Numbered from the stretch's first letter, positions 1 to 9,705 are shown. The stretch: 64,000 bases of DNA from an uncultured Ruminococcus sp. (GCA_946494335.1 CAMMBV010000006.1:1-64000), one strand, 5' to 3'. Notes: generated by a model from the sequence alone, not told the origin. Program-made: numbers and translations.

Positions 1-37
1 CCAGTTTTAAGGAACCCTTCTTCTTATTGTGTCCATT

Positions 38-3000
38 CTATGGGGTATAGTTTACTTCTTTCATGATCTGTATCGCTTTTTTAAAGCCTTTTACCGCGCC
101 GCGGATACCACTTTTTTCCATTCCCCCTATCACCTCGTCCATAGCCGCATCGAAGGCGGCCTGAGCGCTTCCCGGATTTATCTCATAAGGGCGGATTTTC
201 CGCAGCAGCTCCTCCAGCACATCTATCATGGGAAGCCCGAAGACAAGCCTGGCTCCGGAGAGCATACTCATACGGAAACCGGGATGAATATTATGATAAT
301 CCACATCGTCATTGGTCAGTATGGGGACTTTTGAAAATCCGGCGTCGTCCAGCGCTTTCCGAAGAAGAGCTCCGTAATGAGTGAGACGGCAGTCCCCGAT
401 ATATTTCGCCATTCCCACCGCCGTATTATCAAGATCATACTTTCCGCTCTTTAAAGAGGCAAGTATCTCACCGATAACAATCTGAGCCGGAAAGCAGATA
501 TCGTTATGAACGTATCGCTTCCCCATGCGGATGGCATTCTCGCGGCCAATATCAAGGGGAACTGCCTGAATTCCCTGTGTCTTCAGCACCGCTGACATCA
601 GTCTGCAGAACGCGTGAGAGGTATTGGGAATCAGTACGGTCCTCCTTCTCTGGTCTTTATCAAATTTTACGGGATAAGGCTCTTTCAATCTCCGGGCCTG
701 CTCCTGCAGCCCCCGCTCTCTTCTCATGGCCACAGTCTCCAGAAAAGAACGGACCCGGATCCGCAGCGGTCCCTGTATATCACTTTCATCCACCTTCAGT
801 ATCAGCGGAATTTTCCCCGATATTTCGTCCATCAGACGGACAATCTCATCGGACAGATAAGCGTCATGGCCGCATCCGAAGCTTACGATCTGAACGTATT
901 CCAGATTGGGATTTTTTGCTGCGGCTATGGCACAGGACAGCATCCTGGCGTGATAATTGTTGACGATATCCAGGCGGCTCATACTCAAATCTTCTTTTTC
1001 TGCTTCCGGAAGAGAATCTGCTGTCAGGACAGGAATTCCCATGCCTGTAAATATTTCCGGCAGCTCATGATTGACCAGCGTATCATTCTGGTAAGGCCTG
1101 GAGGCAAGAACTACAGCGAACTTTCCTTCCCGCTTCGCCTGCTTAAGCACCTTCTCTCCATGAGCTTTCAGGTCTTTCCGAAACAGCTCCTGGGCTTCAT
1201 TGCCGGCATCGACGGCCCTCTTCGTCTCTTCCTCATCAATGCCGAAGGTGTCCTTCATATATTTTATCAGCTGCCTCATCTGATCTTCTTTTGTATACCA
1301 GTGAAACATGGGTGCATCAAAAGGAATATTCCACTGTTTTTGGGGATTGTCAGAGTTTCCCACCACCAGAGGATATCCTTTCACAACCGCGCACATGGAC
1401 TGGCTTGTCTTCTCCGTATTTTCAGAAGGCACCGTGGTCACAGAGGGCATAAAGATCCTGTCCACTTTCTTTTCCGCCAGATTTCTGATATGGCCGTGAA
1501 CCAGCTTGGCCGGAAAGCAGACGGTATCGGAGGTAACTGCCGAAAGTCCGTTTTCGTAAATTTTCCTCGTACTTACATCGGACACTTTCACCTGAAATCC
1601 CAGCGCCCGCCAGAAGGTGCGCCAGAAGGGCATCATCTCCCAGAAAGCCAGCACTCTGGGCAATCCGATGGTGATGTCTCTTTTTCTTGCCGGTTCCGGA
1701 CAGGAATACTTCCTGAAAAGGAGTTTTTCCCTTACTCTGTACAGATTTGGCACGGACTGGACTTTCTGCACCGTCTCTTTCAGCTGCTTTTTCACGCTGG
1801 AATCACCCGGATCCCCCAGAATCTCGCCCCGCTCACACCGGTTGTTGGTGATCCATGAGTTTCCGTTGGAAAAGTAAAGAATGGTCCGCTTACAATGATT
1901 GGTGCAAAAAGGGCAGGGGGAATTGGATTCCTGCCGGAATGAAAAGTTTTCCAGATCATCCAGCCCGATAAACGTACGGTCAGCCGGATTTTTCCGGTAT
2001 CTTTCCCTGGTGATCAGCGCAGTTCCTACGGCCCCCATAAGTCCGGAGTAAGGAGCCCGTATCACCTGTCTGCCTGTATATTCCTCCATGGCTCTTAAAA
2101 CGGCATCATTCTCAAAGGTACCTCCCTGAACCACAATCTTATCGCCCAGAGAATCCAGATTGGACAGACGAACCACTTTCGTAAAGACATTTTCGATAAT
2201 AGAACGGCAAAGGCCGGCCATGATATCCTGAGGACCCTTTCCGTTTCTCTGCTCTGTGATAATACTGCTGTTCATAAACACCGTGCACCGGCTGCCCAGT
2301 ACGGCCGGATGCTTCGATGAGAAGGCCGCTTCTGCTATTTCTTTCGTGGGGATATTCAATGATGCGGCAAAGTTTTCCAAAAAAGAACCGCAGCCGGAGG
2401 AACAGGCTTCATTGACAAGAATATTGGTGATAATCCCTTTATCCAGCCACATGGCTTTCATATCCTGCCCGCCGATATCAAGGATAAAAGTGGCGTCCTT
2501 TACATACTTTCCCGCCGCCCGCGCATGAGCCACCGTCTCCACCGTATGGTATTCCGCCTGAAAGGCTTTGGCAAACAGCATCTCCCCGTACCCGGTTGTC
2601 CCTGCTGCTAAAATTTTAAGCTTTGCTCCCGCCTGTCTGTACTGATCCCTGATTTTTATCAGCGCACGCTTCGCCACTTCTAAGGGCTCCCCCTCATTCG
2701 GGGCATAGAAAGAATAAAGAAGCTCTTCTTTATCATCCATCAGTACAAATTTGGTTGTGGTGCTCCCGGAATCAATACCCAGATATGCTTCAACCGTCTC
2801 TCCCGGCAAAGGCTTTTTCCACTGGGGCCGGCGGATCCTTTGTCTTTTTTCAAAGGCCTCTCTCTCCTTTTCGGACAAAAAAAACGCAGACGCCGCCTGC
2901 AGTGTATTCTCCCCTTTTTTCGGATGTATCTTATCCAGTTCCTTCAAAATCCTTCCAGGGGACAGAAGTTTCTCATTCGCCTCAAACATGCTGTCCACCG

Positions 3001-3820
3001 ATACGGCAGCGCCATAAGCCACCATAAGCTCCGGATGTTCCGGGACAATCATGTCTTCCTCTGAAAGACCCAGTCTCTCCCGGAACACACGCACCAACAC
3101 AGGATTAAAGGTCAGCGGACCTCCCTCAAAGGCTACGGGCTTTGTAATCGTAAGACCCTGAGCCAGCCCACCAATGGTCTGCTTGGCAATGGCATGGAAC
3201 GCAGAAAGCGCCAGATCGGCCTTTGCCACCCCCTGGTTCAGCAAAGGCTGAATATCCGTTTTTGCATAAACCCCGCATCGGCCGGAGATGTCGTAAACAC
3301 AGCTTCCTTTTTCCGCCAGCGCATTAAATTCCTGAACCGGTACTTTAAGAACGGATGCAATTTCATCGATAAAGGCGCCTGTCCCTCCTGCACAGCTTCC
3401 ATTCATGCGCATATCCGCCACATTCAAAGACCCTGTATCTCTGTCTTTGCCAAAGAAAATCATTTTTGCATCCTGTCCGCCCAGCTCTATGGCGCTTCCC
3501 ACCGATTCATAGCGATATTTTAAGGCAGCTGCATTGGCAGCTACCTCCTGCATAAAGGGAAGATCCAGCTTCTGTGCAATTGGTTTTGCCCCGGACCCGG
3601 TCAGACAATACCGGAAAACTTCCTCCGGAAAAAGATTTTCAAGCTCCTCCATAACACGCATGACACTTTTCACCTGGTCCGCGTGGTGTCTTCTGTAATC
3701 CCTATATAGGATATCCTTGCTCACCATATCCAGAACCACCGCTTTTGTCGTAGTGGAACCTATATCGATTCCCACGGCAAGCCTCCGTCCTGATACATTC
3801 TTCTGTATAATTTCTGTCAT
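38..3820 (-). CDS. 2-hydroxyacyl-CoA dehydratase activase-related giant protein (two BadF/HgdC ATPase domains + DUF2229 + HgdB-like)
   Basis: 1260 residues. Two ASKHA-type ATPase domains are visible: the first starts with GIDIGSTTTKAVVLD (about residue 17), the second with LGIDSGSTTTKFVLMD (about 345). Each carries the Cys-containing loop that in HgdC-type activases holds the dimer-bridging [4Fe-4S] cluster (SCAGGTGAFIDE with C143; second copy ACSSGCGSF). A Cys-rich segment PCPFCTNHC follows near 655, then regions resembling DUF2229 and the HgdB dehydratase component. HgdC-type activases use ATP to inject an electron into 2-hydroxyacyl-CoA dehydratases; the role of the large fused forms is not established. 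No dehydratase subunit genes lie in the window. A -10 like TATAAT is on the minus strand at 3862-3867. Family call is firm, substrate unknown. Confidence 0.85.
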   Translation of the reverse strand: MTEIIQKNVSGRRLAVGIDIGSTTTKAVVLDMVSKDILYRDYRRHHADQVKSVMRVMEELENLFPEEVFRYCLTGSGAKPIAQKLDLPFMQEVAANAAALKYRYESVGSAIELGGQDAKMIFFGKDRDTGSLNVADMRMNGSCAGGTGAFIDEIASVLKVPVQEFNALAEKGSCVYDISGRCGVYAKTDIQPLLNQGVAKADLALSAFHAIAKQTIGGLAQGLTITKPVAFEGGPLTFNPVLVRVFRERLGLSEEDMIVPEHPELMVAYGAAVSVDSMFEANEKLLSPGRILKELDKIHPKKGENTLQAASAFFLSEKEREAFEKRQRIRRPQWKKPLPGETVEAYLGIDSGSTTTKFVLMDDKEELLYSFYAPNEGEPLEVAKRALIKIRDQYRQAGAKLKILAAGTTGYGEMLFAKAFQAEYHTVETVAHARAAGKYVKDATFILDIGGQDMKAMWLDKGIITNILVNEACSSGCGSFLENFAASLNIPTKEIAEAAFSSKHPAVLGSRCTVFMNSSIITEQRNGKGPQDIMAGLCRSIIENVFTKVVRLSNLDSLGDKIVVQGGTFENDAVLRAMEEYTGRQVIRAPYSGLMGAVGTALITRERYRKNPADRTFIGLDDLENFSFRQESNSPCPFCTNHCKRTILYFSNGNSWITNNRCERGEILGDPGDSSVKKQLKETVQKVQSVPNLYRVREKLLFRKYSCPEPARKRDITIGLPRVLAFWEMMPFWRTFWRALGFQVKVSDVSTRKIYENGLSAVTSDTVCFPAKLVHGHIRNLAEKKVDRIFMPSVTTVPSENTEKTSQSMCAVVKGYPLVVGNSDNPQKQWNIPFDAPMFHWYTKEDQMRQLIKYMKDTFGIDEEETKRAVDAGNEAQELFRKDLKAHGEKVLKQAKREGKFAVVLASRPYQNDTLVNHELPEIFTGMGIPVLTADSLPEAEKEDLSMSRLDIVNNYHARMLSCAIAAAKNPNLEYVQIVSFGCGHDAYLSDEIVRLMDEISGKIPLILKVDESDIQGPLRIRVRSFLETVAMRRERGLQEQARRLKEPYPVKFDKDQRRRTVLIPNTSHAFCRLMSAVLKTQGIQAVPLDIGRENAIRMGKRYVHNDICFPAQIVIGEILASLKSGKYDLDNTAVGMAKYIGDCRLTHYGALLRKALDDAGFSKVPILTNDDVDYHNIHPGFRMSMLSGARLVFGLPMIDVLEELLRKIRPYEINPGSAQAAFDAAMDEVIGGMEKSGIRGAVKGFKKAIQIMKEVNYTP

Positions 3821-3921
3821 TTATCTCATTCGCTTCTTCTTTATATTTTTGCAATATTTACATTATACAAAATTATTTCAAAAAACTGAATCAAAAATAT
3901 GTTATTAACGATAAAAAATAT

Positions 3922-4395
3922 TTATTGTTTCTTCCTTCTTCCTTTTTCCGCCAGCCTGGCAATCCGCGCAATGCCCTGCTGCGGAATCTCAAAAACAAAA
4001 ATGATTCCCAGTACAATGGCTATAGCCGTACCAATGGTCCGTCTGCCGTAAACAGAACTTTGATCCATCTCGCCGATGATCATATAATAAACGGTGCGGT
4101 ATATTCCCACCCCCGGCACCAGCGGAAAAATTCCTGACGACAAAAAAATGGTAGCCGGGCATTTAAACATTACCCCGCAGATTCTGGACAGCACCACCAC
4201 AAGGGCAGCGGCAAAAAAGGTTCCGGGCAAATAGGAAAGTTCTAAAAATGTAGTCATCCACCAGTAGAACAGCCATCCCAGTCCTCCGATGATGCCGCAG
4301 CCCAGATAATGCTCCCGCGGCACAAAAAAAATAACGGAAAACGCTATGGTGCCAAAGAATGAAGCCGCAAACTGAAACAATGCATTTACTGTCAT
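3922..4395 (-). CDS. ThrE-type threonine/serine exporter, C-terminal half (DUF3815-like)
   Basis: 157 residues, almost entirely hydrophobic, with four to five membrane helices and the motif FPLVPGVGIYRTVYYMI typical of the C-terminal half of ThrE exporters (here a separate polypeptide). Its start overlaps the stop of the upstream N-terminal half by 4 bases (ATGA), so the two are translationally coupled and probably form one transporter. Family members export threonine/serine or related small metabolites with the proton gradient; the substrate here is inferred only. Ends in a basic tail (EKGRRKKQ). Confidence 0.85.
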   Translation of the reverse strand: MTVNALFQFAASFFGTIAFSVIFFVPREHYLGCGIIGGLGWLFYWWMTTFLELSYLPGTFFAAALVVVLSRICGVMFKCPATIFLSSGIFPLVPGVGIYRTVYYMIIGEMDQSSVYGRRTIGTAIAIVLGIIFVFEIPQQGIARIARLAEKGRRKKQ

Positions 4396-5174
4396 AGCAT
4401 ATACCCTCCGGTCAGTTCATAGTACAGAATATAAAACAGACCTACTCCCATGGCGATTCCCGCCGTCACCAGAAGCGTGTCCAGAAGCCGGATGGTCCCG
4501 GCCAGATAATCGCCGTTGGCCAGTTCCCGGATGGATGTGACAAAAGAAACGCCGGGAAGCATGGGCATGATAGCGCCGACAGTGATTGCTCTGTAATCAA
4601 AACCGATTTTCATCCGGTAAAAAAGAAGGCTCAGCGCCGTTGCAAAAAAAGCCCCCAAAAGATTCAGCGCCAGTTTGGACGTGCTGTGTTTGCGCTTTCC
4701 CATAAGTATCTGATAGAAACCAACAAGCCCCCCTGCCAGAATGGACGCCAGACAGTCTCCCAGCATCCCTCCGATTGTATAGCAGAAACATCCCGCTCCC
4801 AACCCGGAGGCCAGCACAAGGGTCAGCGGCTTTTTCCCAGGCATTGTTTTGATATGGCGCAACTTTTTTTCCGCCTTCTCCAACTCAAGTCCCTGCTCAA
4901 TTTCCCGTGAAAGGCGGTTGACCGCATCCACTTTGTTCAGCTGGGTCCCGCTTATGGGAATATGCTTTACATAGGCGTACATTTCACCCATCTGATCCTG
5001 CCCCGTCAGGAAAATACCGTTGCTGAACACGAAAGCGTTGCTGTTCTCTACTCCGTAATGTTTTGAAATACGCCGGATCGTCTCTTCCACCCGAAAAATT
5101 TCGGCGCCGCTTTGAAGCAGGATTTTCCCCGCTCCCATAGCAAGATCCAGTACTCTTCTGTTATAACTATCCAT
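4392..5174 (-). CDS. ThrE-type threonine/serine exporter, N-terminal half (DUF1212)
   Basis: 260 residues. The first about 115 residues are a soluble domain (ends in a charged stretch EKAEKKLRHIKTM), followed by about five membrane helices with PMLPGVSFVTSIRELANGDYLAG, a hallmark of the DUF1212/ThrE family. In split ThrE systems this half pairs with the short DUF3815 half, here the overlapping next gene. Lies downstream of an MFS gene from which it is separated by a terminator-like hairpin at 5210-5250, so probably its own unit. Confidence 0.85.
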   Translation of the reverse strand: MDSYNRRVLDLAMGAGKILLQSGAEIFRVEETIRRISKHYGVENSNAFVFSNGIFLTGQDQMGEMYAYVKHIPISGTQLNKVDAVNRLSREIEQGLELEKAEKKLRHIKTMPGKKPLTLVLASGLGAGCFCYTIGGMLGDCLASILAGGLVGFYQILMGKRKHSTSKLALNLLGAFFATALSLLFYRMKIGFDYRAITVGAIMPMLPGVSFVTSIRELANGDYLAGTIRLLDTLLVTAGIAMGVGLFYILYYELTGGYML

Positions 5175-5209
5175 CCCTTATCCTCCCCGTCCAGGACAAG
5201 AACTGCGGC

Positions 5210-5250
5210 AAAAGGGAATTGCCGCAAAGCCTTCGCAGCAATCCCCTTTT
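5210..5250 (-). terminator. Hairpin downstream of the MFS gene
   Basis: AAAAGGGAATTGCCGC (5210-5225) pairs with GCAGCAATCCCCTTTT (5235-5250), an about 16-bp stem with two G-U wobbles, lying between the MFS stop and the ThrE start. U-tracts are built into the stem ends, so termination in either direction is possible. Confidence 0.55.
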
Positions 5251-5286
5251 CCTATTTGGTTCCTTATTCTATTTTTATCATATGTA

Positions 5287-6555
5287 CTATTTCTTCGCAA
5301 GTATTTCTTTTCTTCTGTCTTTTGTTTTTGCCATCCAAAGAAGTGTGGCCGCCAGACCGACACAGGCTGTGATTGTCAGAATGATGAAGAATACTTTGTA
5401 TCCCTGAGCTCCTGCCCATTTATCCAGGCAAAGACCTGCAACCAGCGGAGCAATGGCTTCCACGCTGTAGCCCAGCGGAGTCAGGATAGCAGTAGCCGTA
5501 CCTGTCGTCTCTTCCGGATAGTCGCCCTCCTCCATGATCGCAAAATGCATGGACTGGCAGGCATACATGGACGCATAAACAGCGGCACATGCCACCAGCA
5601 GCAGCCAGATCATGGACGCTTTGCCCGGTGTGAAGATAACACCCAGCATACCGATAATCATAATCACATAGGCAATGGCACAGACTTTGGATGAACCGAT
5701 CTTGTCAGCGGCAAAACCGGAAACGAAACATCCGATGGGGCGGGCATACTGTGAGAAATAGCCCATGGCAGCGCCGATTACCGCCGTCGCACCAAACACC
5801 TGGGTGGTATACGGTGTGATGTAGAAATAGCTGCAGCACATAGCATAGGAGCAGAAGATAATCAGCACGTGCAGCCATGTTGTGGACATCTTCAGCACAC
5901 GTTTCAGCTCCGGTACGTTTACCAGCGCTTTCACTTCCCGCTTAAACTCTCCCTCTTTGTAGAAGATCCAAACCAGCAGACCCAGAAGAATTGTAATAAC
6001 TGAGTACGCGATGATAACGGCATTCAGACCGGCGCTGGTGGAAACATTTTTGGAAACCATACCAAACAGCGCCAGGATAAGAGCTGACTGCACCATGTTG
6101 GTAATTCCACGGCCGCCCTCGAACAGACCGAATACACGTCCCTGCTCAGAGGAAGAAGCGATGGAACGAAGCGCTTTTACCAGCGCGTTCCAGAATGTAA
6201 GGATCGAAGTGATTCCCCACAGCGCATGGATCACAAACAGTCCCCAATAAGGCGGACGAAGCAAAAGGATCAGTCCCATAACGCCTGTCGACACCAGAGA
6301 AAGTGTCAGCAGCTTCTTGGCCGGCCAGCGGTCTGCACAGAAGCCTCCCAAGAAATACGCAATCACGGCGAAACTGCCGTATGCACTTCCCAGGGCTCCC
6401 ATCTGCGTATCCGTCAGATTAAAGCATTCCACAAAAGCGTCATAGTAATAGCTTCTGAAATAAGGCAGCGCATATACCATCGCACCCGAAATAATCAAAA
6501 TCAACAGTGTAACTATATTTTTCTTAAGTTTTCCTTCCTGTTTAACGTCAGTCAT
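5287..6555 (-). CDS. MFS transporter
   Basis: 422 residues, 12 predicted membrane helices, with the MFS loop between helices 2 and 3 (GGFCADRWPAKKLL) and a related repeat in the second half (SGFAADKIGSSKV). A good ribosome site (AAAGGAG) precedes ATG 6555. It follows the M24 peptidase gene by 32 bases and is probably co-transcribed with it, so it may import the peptide or metabolite handled by the locus. Substrate cannot be read from sequence. Confidence 0.85.
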   Translation of the reverse strand: MTDVKQEGKLKKNIVTLLILIISGAMVYALPYFRSYYYDAFVECFNLTDTQMGALGSAYGSFAVIAYFLGGFCADRWPAKKLLTLSLVSTGVMGLILLLRPPYWGLFVIHALWGITSILTFWNALVKALRSIASSSEQGRVFGLFEGGRGITNMVQSALILALFGMVSKNVSTSAGLNAVIIAYSVITILLGLLVWIFYKEGEFKREVKALVNVPELKRVLKMSTTWLHVLIIFCSYAMCCSYFYITPYTTQVFGATAVIGAAMGYFSQYARPIGCFVSGFAADKIGSSKVCAIAYVIMIIGMLGVIFTPGKASMIWLLLVACAAVYASMYACQSMHFAIMEEGDYPEETTGTATAILTPLGYSVEAIAPLVAGLCLDKWAGAQGYKVFFIILTITACVGLAATLLWMAKTKDRRKEILAKK

Positions 6556-6587
6556 AACTAGTCTCCTTTCTCATACCTCCTGCTGTG

Positions 6588-7685
6588 TCAGATTTTCACA
6601 ATCTGATCCTCCAGTTTTTTCGATCTTGAAGTCAGGATACGGCATCCATCTTTCGTTACAAGAATATCGTCTTCGATTCTTACGCCGCCCACACCTTCAA
6701 TATAAATGCCCGGCTCGATGGTAAAGGTCATTCCCTCTTCCAGCACCAGTTCATTTACTGATGTTATGTACGGCTCTTCATGTACGCTAAGGCCCAGTCC
6801 ATGTCCTGTTCTGTGCAGGAACAGTTCTCCATATCCCGCTTTCGTAATTACATCTCTGGCAGCTTTGTCGACATCTTTTGCTTTCACTCCCGGTTTTACC
6901 GCTGCGATGGCAGCCAGGTTTGCCTGAAGCACAATGTCATAAATCTCAGCCAGCTTCGGATTGCCCACTTTTCCTACGAACAGACAGCGGGTGATATCCG
7001 ACCAGTAGTAATTGTAATATGCGCAGAAATCCATCAGGACAATGTCGCCTTCCTGGAATGCATAATCGCCGCTGGCTCCATGGGGATTTGCAGAATTCGC
7101 CGCGGCCAGTACCAAAATGATAAATTCATCCGTGATAAATCCCGGATATCCGGCCATATAGCTGTACAGCATCATATTCAGCTCTTTTTCCGTCATGCCC
7201 GGTTTGATTTTGTCTGAAACATAGGCAATGGCTTCATCCACAATTTTCGCCGCAAACTGCATGGTTTCCACTTCAGCCTCATCCTTGTACATCCGAAGGC
7301 GGGCAATGCAGTCTCCCAGATCCACTATATCACAGCCCAGAGAAGCAAACATTTCTCCAACGCTCATGGAAAAGTATTTTTTCTCCACAGCCAGTGTTTT
7401 GCAGCTGCCTACCACCTCGCGCACAACGTCGCCGGGGCCGTTCTCATCCAGATACGTTTTTTCCGGAACCGTACCCTTCATACAACCTGTATCAACACTG
7501 GGATTAACCATAATCAGCTCTTCTTTTTCAGCGTCCACTACCAGACCGTAATATCTTTCGTAAGGTATGATATGTATGCCGGTCAGATAATTGATGGACA
7601 TCGGATCGCCGATAATGGCTTTGTCAATTCCTGCATTTTTTAATGATTCACATGCCTTTAACTGTCTTTGTCTTAATTCGTTCAT
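6588..7685 (-). CDS. M24-family metallopeptidase (Xaa-Pro aminopeptidase/prolidase-like)
   Basis: 365 residues: N-terminal creatinase-like domain (1-120) and C-terminal pita-bread domain. All five metal ligands of the M24 fold are visible: D in VLMDF, D in WSDITR, H in TGHGLGLSVHEEP, E in TIEPGIY and E in VRIEDD, so an active dinuclear-metal enzyme is likely. M24B members cleave Xaa-Pro bonds, or creatine in creatinase. Neighbours (MFS and EutH-like membrane proteins, divergent MttB methyltransferase) suggest breakdown of a proline- or N-methyl-containing substrate, but this is inference. Ribosome site AAGGAGAG before ATG 7685. Confidence 0.88.
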   Translation of the reverse strand: MNELRQRQLKACESLKNAGIDKAIIGDPMSINYLTGIHIIPYERYYGLVVDAEKEELIMVNPSVDTGCMKGTVPEKTYLDENGPGDVVREVVGSCKTLAVEKKYFSMSVGEMFASLGCDIVDLGDCIARLRMYKDEAEVETMQFAAKIVDEAIAYVSDKIKPGMTEKELNMMLYSYMAGYPGFITDEFIILVLAAANSANPHGASGDYAFQEGDIVLMDFCAYYNYYWSDITRCLFVGKVGNPKLAEIYDIVLQANLAAIAAVKPGVKAKDVDKAARDVITKAGYGELFLHRTGHGLGLSVHEEPYITSVNELVLEEGMTFTIEPGIYIEGVGGVRIEDDILVTKDGCRILTSRSKKLEDQIVKI

Positions 7686-7711
7686 TTTCTCTCCTTATTA
7701 AATTTCAACAA

Positions 7712-7768
7712 CTTTTTTTCACACACATGATTCTTTTTTGTTATAATATCACACTAATCTTTTTTTCG
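7712..7768 (-). promoter_or_regulatory. Leader of the M24 gene: extended -10 and putative operator motif
   Basis: On the minus strand an extended -10 (TGATATTAT, near 7742-7752) is followed by AATCATGTGTGTGAAAAA (reverse of 7714-7733). The same motif, read CTTTTTCACACA..GATT on the plus strand, occurs twice before mttB (9824-9840, 9909-9926). Position just downstream of the -10 fits a repressor site. The XRE-cupin protein at 9142-9705 is the obvious candidate binder. Confidence 0.45.
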
Positions 7769-7811
7769 CAACCGTTTTTGTCGATCGATCTTACCACAAT
7801 TTTACCACAAA

Positions 7812-8984
7812 TCAAAAAATCATCACAAACAGCTGATAAAACAGGTGCGCCATAACTCCGGCAAACAGACCGCCTATGGTATGGCTTAAAATAGCTTTTC
7901 CCGTCAGTTCCTTGCATCCCAGAGAATCCATCATGGCCACATGGGTGCTCAGATATCCGCTCCAGCACATGCACATGGCGGTAAATACCGCAATATCGTT
8001 TCCCACTGCCGTTCCTTCCTGTACCATCTGAGGGATCAGACCGATAGCAGCGCCTGCCGCTCCCAGCGCCGTGACCGGTACGGCAATGCAGTTGGATGAA
8101 GAAAAGCCAAACAGCGGTTTTAAAAGAAACTGCAGTTTGTCTCCGATGGCCGGCAAAAGCGCCACGCCCTCATAAGCGGCTCCTGTATAAACGCCGCTGG
8201 AGGAAGGTCCATTAGTCAGCATCAGCACCAGCGTACAGATGATCAGCACGCCGGGAATTATGGCCATCCCCATATCCACGCCTGCCTTTCCGCCGTCCAG
8301 AATCGCCCCCAGAACCCGGTTTCCCACCGAGCCGGGCCGTACTGCCCGTTCATCCTGCTTAAGGGCGGCTTTCGCTTCCCCCGTTATACACATTTCCGTC
8401 TTTCCATAAACCTTAGCTGTAAAAAACAGCATAAGCCGTACACTGACAATGCTTCCTGCGATGGCTCCCAGATTTCCTGTCAGCGCAGACGCAAGAAAAG
8501 TTCCGCCTGCCGGATTTTTCACTCCGATCACAAAAGTGGTGATAATCATTCCCATACCGAAAGCCGTTCCAATGTTTGTAAGAGCCGGCAGCTGATACTT
8601 TTTGAAATAACGCCGGAATTCTCTTTGATCCGCCAGCGTCAGAATTGCCGGATTATCAGAAAGATACGTGGCCAGCACGCCGATGATTCCTGCCCCCGGC
8701 AGTCCATATAAAGGCCCCATCAGCGGAGACAGCAGCTTATTGATAAGCGCCACCACACCGAATTCCGTAAACAGGCCCGAGATTGCTCCGGCCAACACGG
8801 CGATGGCCATAATATACAGCACAGTATCCAGCAGCAGCTGATACGCTGTGTTCATCATCGTGTTCACCATGTTTACCGCCCCCATGCCTGTGCCCAGATA
8901 GACGAATATCCCCACAAACACTGCAATAAACACAAAAACTTCCAACCCCACGACCTTTTTTGTTTTGCCCCCCGTCTGATCCAT
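7812..8984 (-). CDS. Nucleoside-gate/EutH-like integral membrane protein (CD0519/CD1768-type family)
   Basis: 390 residues with about ten membrane helices, including segments like LATYLSDNPAILTLAD and TNIGTAFGMGMIITTFVIG that resemble the CD0519/CD1768 membrane family and, more distantly, nucleoside-recognition gate and EutH proteins. The ATG at 9002 sits inside the ribosome site (ATGAAAAGGAGG); the better start is ATG 8984 (MDQTGGK), 6-7 bases after AAGGAGG. It has its own promoter (9052-9079) and lies upstream of the M24 gene. Likely a transporter; substrate unknown. Confidence 0.75.
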   Translation of the reverse strand: MDQTGGKTKKVVGLEVFVFIAVFVGIFVYLGTGMGAVNMVNTMMNTAYQLLLDTVLYIMAIAVLAGAISGLFTEFGVVALINKLLSPLMGPLYGLPGAGIIGVLATYLSDNPAILTLADQREFRRYFKKYQLPALTNIGTAFGMGMIITTFVIGVKNPAGGTFLASALTGNLGAIAGSIVSVRLMLFFTAKVYGKTEMCITGEAKAALKQDERAVRPGSVGNRVLGAILDGGKAGVDMGMAIIPGVLIICTLVLMLTNGPSSSGVYTGAAYEGVALLPAIGDKLQFLLKPLFGFSSSNCIAVPVTALGAAGAAIGLIPQMVQEGTAVGNDIAVFTAMCMCWSGYLSTHVAMMDSLGCKELTGKAILSHTIGGLFAGVMAHLFYQLFVMIF

Positions 8985-9051
8985 AAAATTCCTCCTTTTC
9001 ATTTTTGTGAAATTTAATAAATTATTTTCATGAACAAATAATTATATTTTT

Positions 9052-9079
9052 ATAATATCACGAAATTGAAACATGTCAA
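9052..9079 (-). promoter_or_regulatory. Promoter of the CD0519-like membrane protein gene
   Basis: Minus strand TTGACA (9079-9074), 16-base spacer, TATTAT (9057-9052). It begins right after the terminator of the XRE-cupin gene, so the membrane protein gene is a separate transcription unit. Confidence 0.65.
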
Positions 9080-9082
9080 CAC

Positions 9083-9110
9083 AAAAAAAGCCGTGAGAAT
9101 ATCTCACGGC
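9083..9110 (-). terminator. Rho-independent terminator of the XRE-cupin gene
   Basis: Minus strand GCCGTGAGA (9110-9102), loop TAT, TCTCACGGC (9098-9090) followed by seven U residues (9089-9083). Perfect 9-bp stem. Confidence 0.85.
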
Positions 9111-9141
9111 CTGCATGATTCAGCATACTGATTTGTTTATT

Positions 9142-9705
9142 TTATTCTTTTTCTTCTGTACGGTCCCAGAATCTTGTCCAGAAAGAAACACTTTTTGATC
9201 TCTTACTCTTATTATAATAGCAGTGACGGGTGTGGGGCTTTACATAGATGGTATCCCCGGCCTTCAGCTCAAAAACTTCCCCGTTGATATTTACGGTCAG
9301 CTCCCCCTCCAGCACCGTACCCACCTCGCCAAACTCATGGGTCCACCACTCGTCGCTGGTGTCCGACTGCCCCGGAAGCTCCGTATAGATAAACGTAATG
9401 TCGTTGATTCCAAAATCTATGGTCTCCATACGGATATCCTGTTCTTCATCCAGGATTACCTCTCGGTCTTCTTTTCGTATAATGATCCGCTCTTCCGCGT
9501 TTCTATCCAGAAGATCACTCAATGAACTGTTAAATACCTCACATATTTTCTGTATATTCATCAAAGTAGGGCTGGTGATATTACGTTCAATATTGCTGAG
9601 ATATCCAGTAGACAGCCCCGTCTCTTTAGACAGCTGCTGCAGTGTGATTTTCCTTGATTTACGCAGACTGCGGATGCTGTCGCCAATTCTGTCCAGATTA
9701 TCCAA
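9142..9705 (-). CDS. XRE-family transcriptional regulator with C-terminal cupin domain
   Basis: 187 residues. Residues 1-70 form an HTH_XRE domain (ITLQQLSKETGLSTGYLSNIER); residues about 110-180 are a small cupin barrel (WTHEFGEVGTVLEGELTVNI...GDTIYVKPHTRHCYYN). This architecture senses a small ligand through the cupin. Start is TTG 9705 after GGGAGAGGG. It is divergent from mttB across a 256-base promoter region and heads the minus-strand membrane protein/M24/MFS locus, so it probably controls both. Confidence 0.85.
   Translation of the reverse strand: MDNLDRIGDSIRSLRKSRKITLQQLSKETGLSTGYLSNIERNITSPTLMNIQKICEVFNSSLSDLLDRNAEERIIIRKEDREVILDEEQDIRMETIDFGINDITFIYTELPGQSDTSDEWWTHEFGEVGTVLEGELTVNINGEVFELKAGDTIYVKPHTRHCYYNKSKRSKSVSFWTRFWDRTEEKE

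Noticed and set aside
614-1858. A 414-codon plus-strand frame opposite the activase
   Set aside because: It lies wholly antisense to a strongly supported gene, has no ribosome site or family motifs, and is His/Phe/Arg-rich as expected of a shadow frame.
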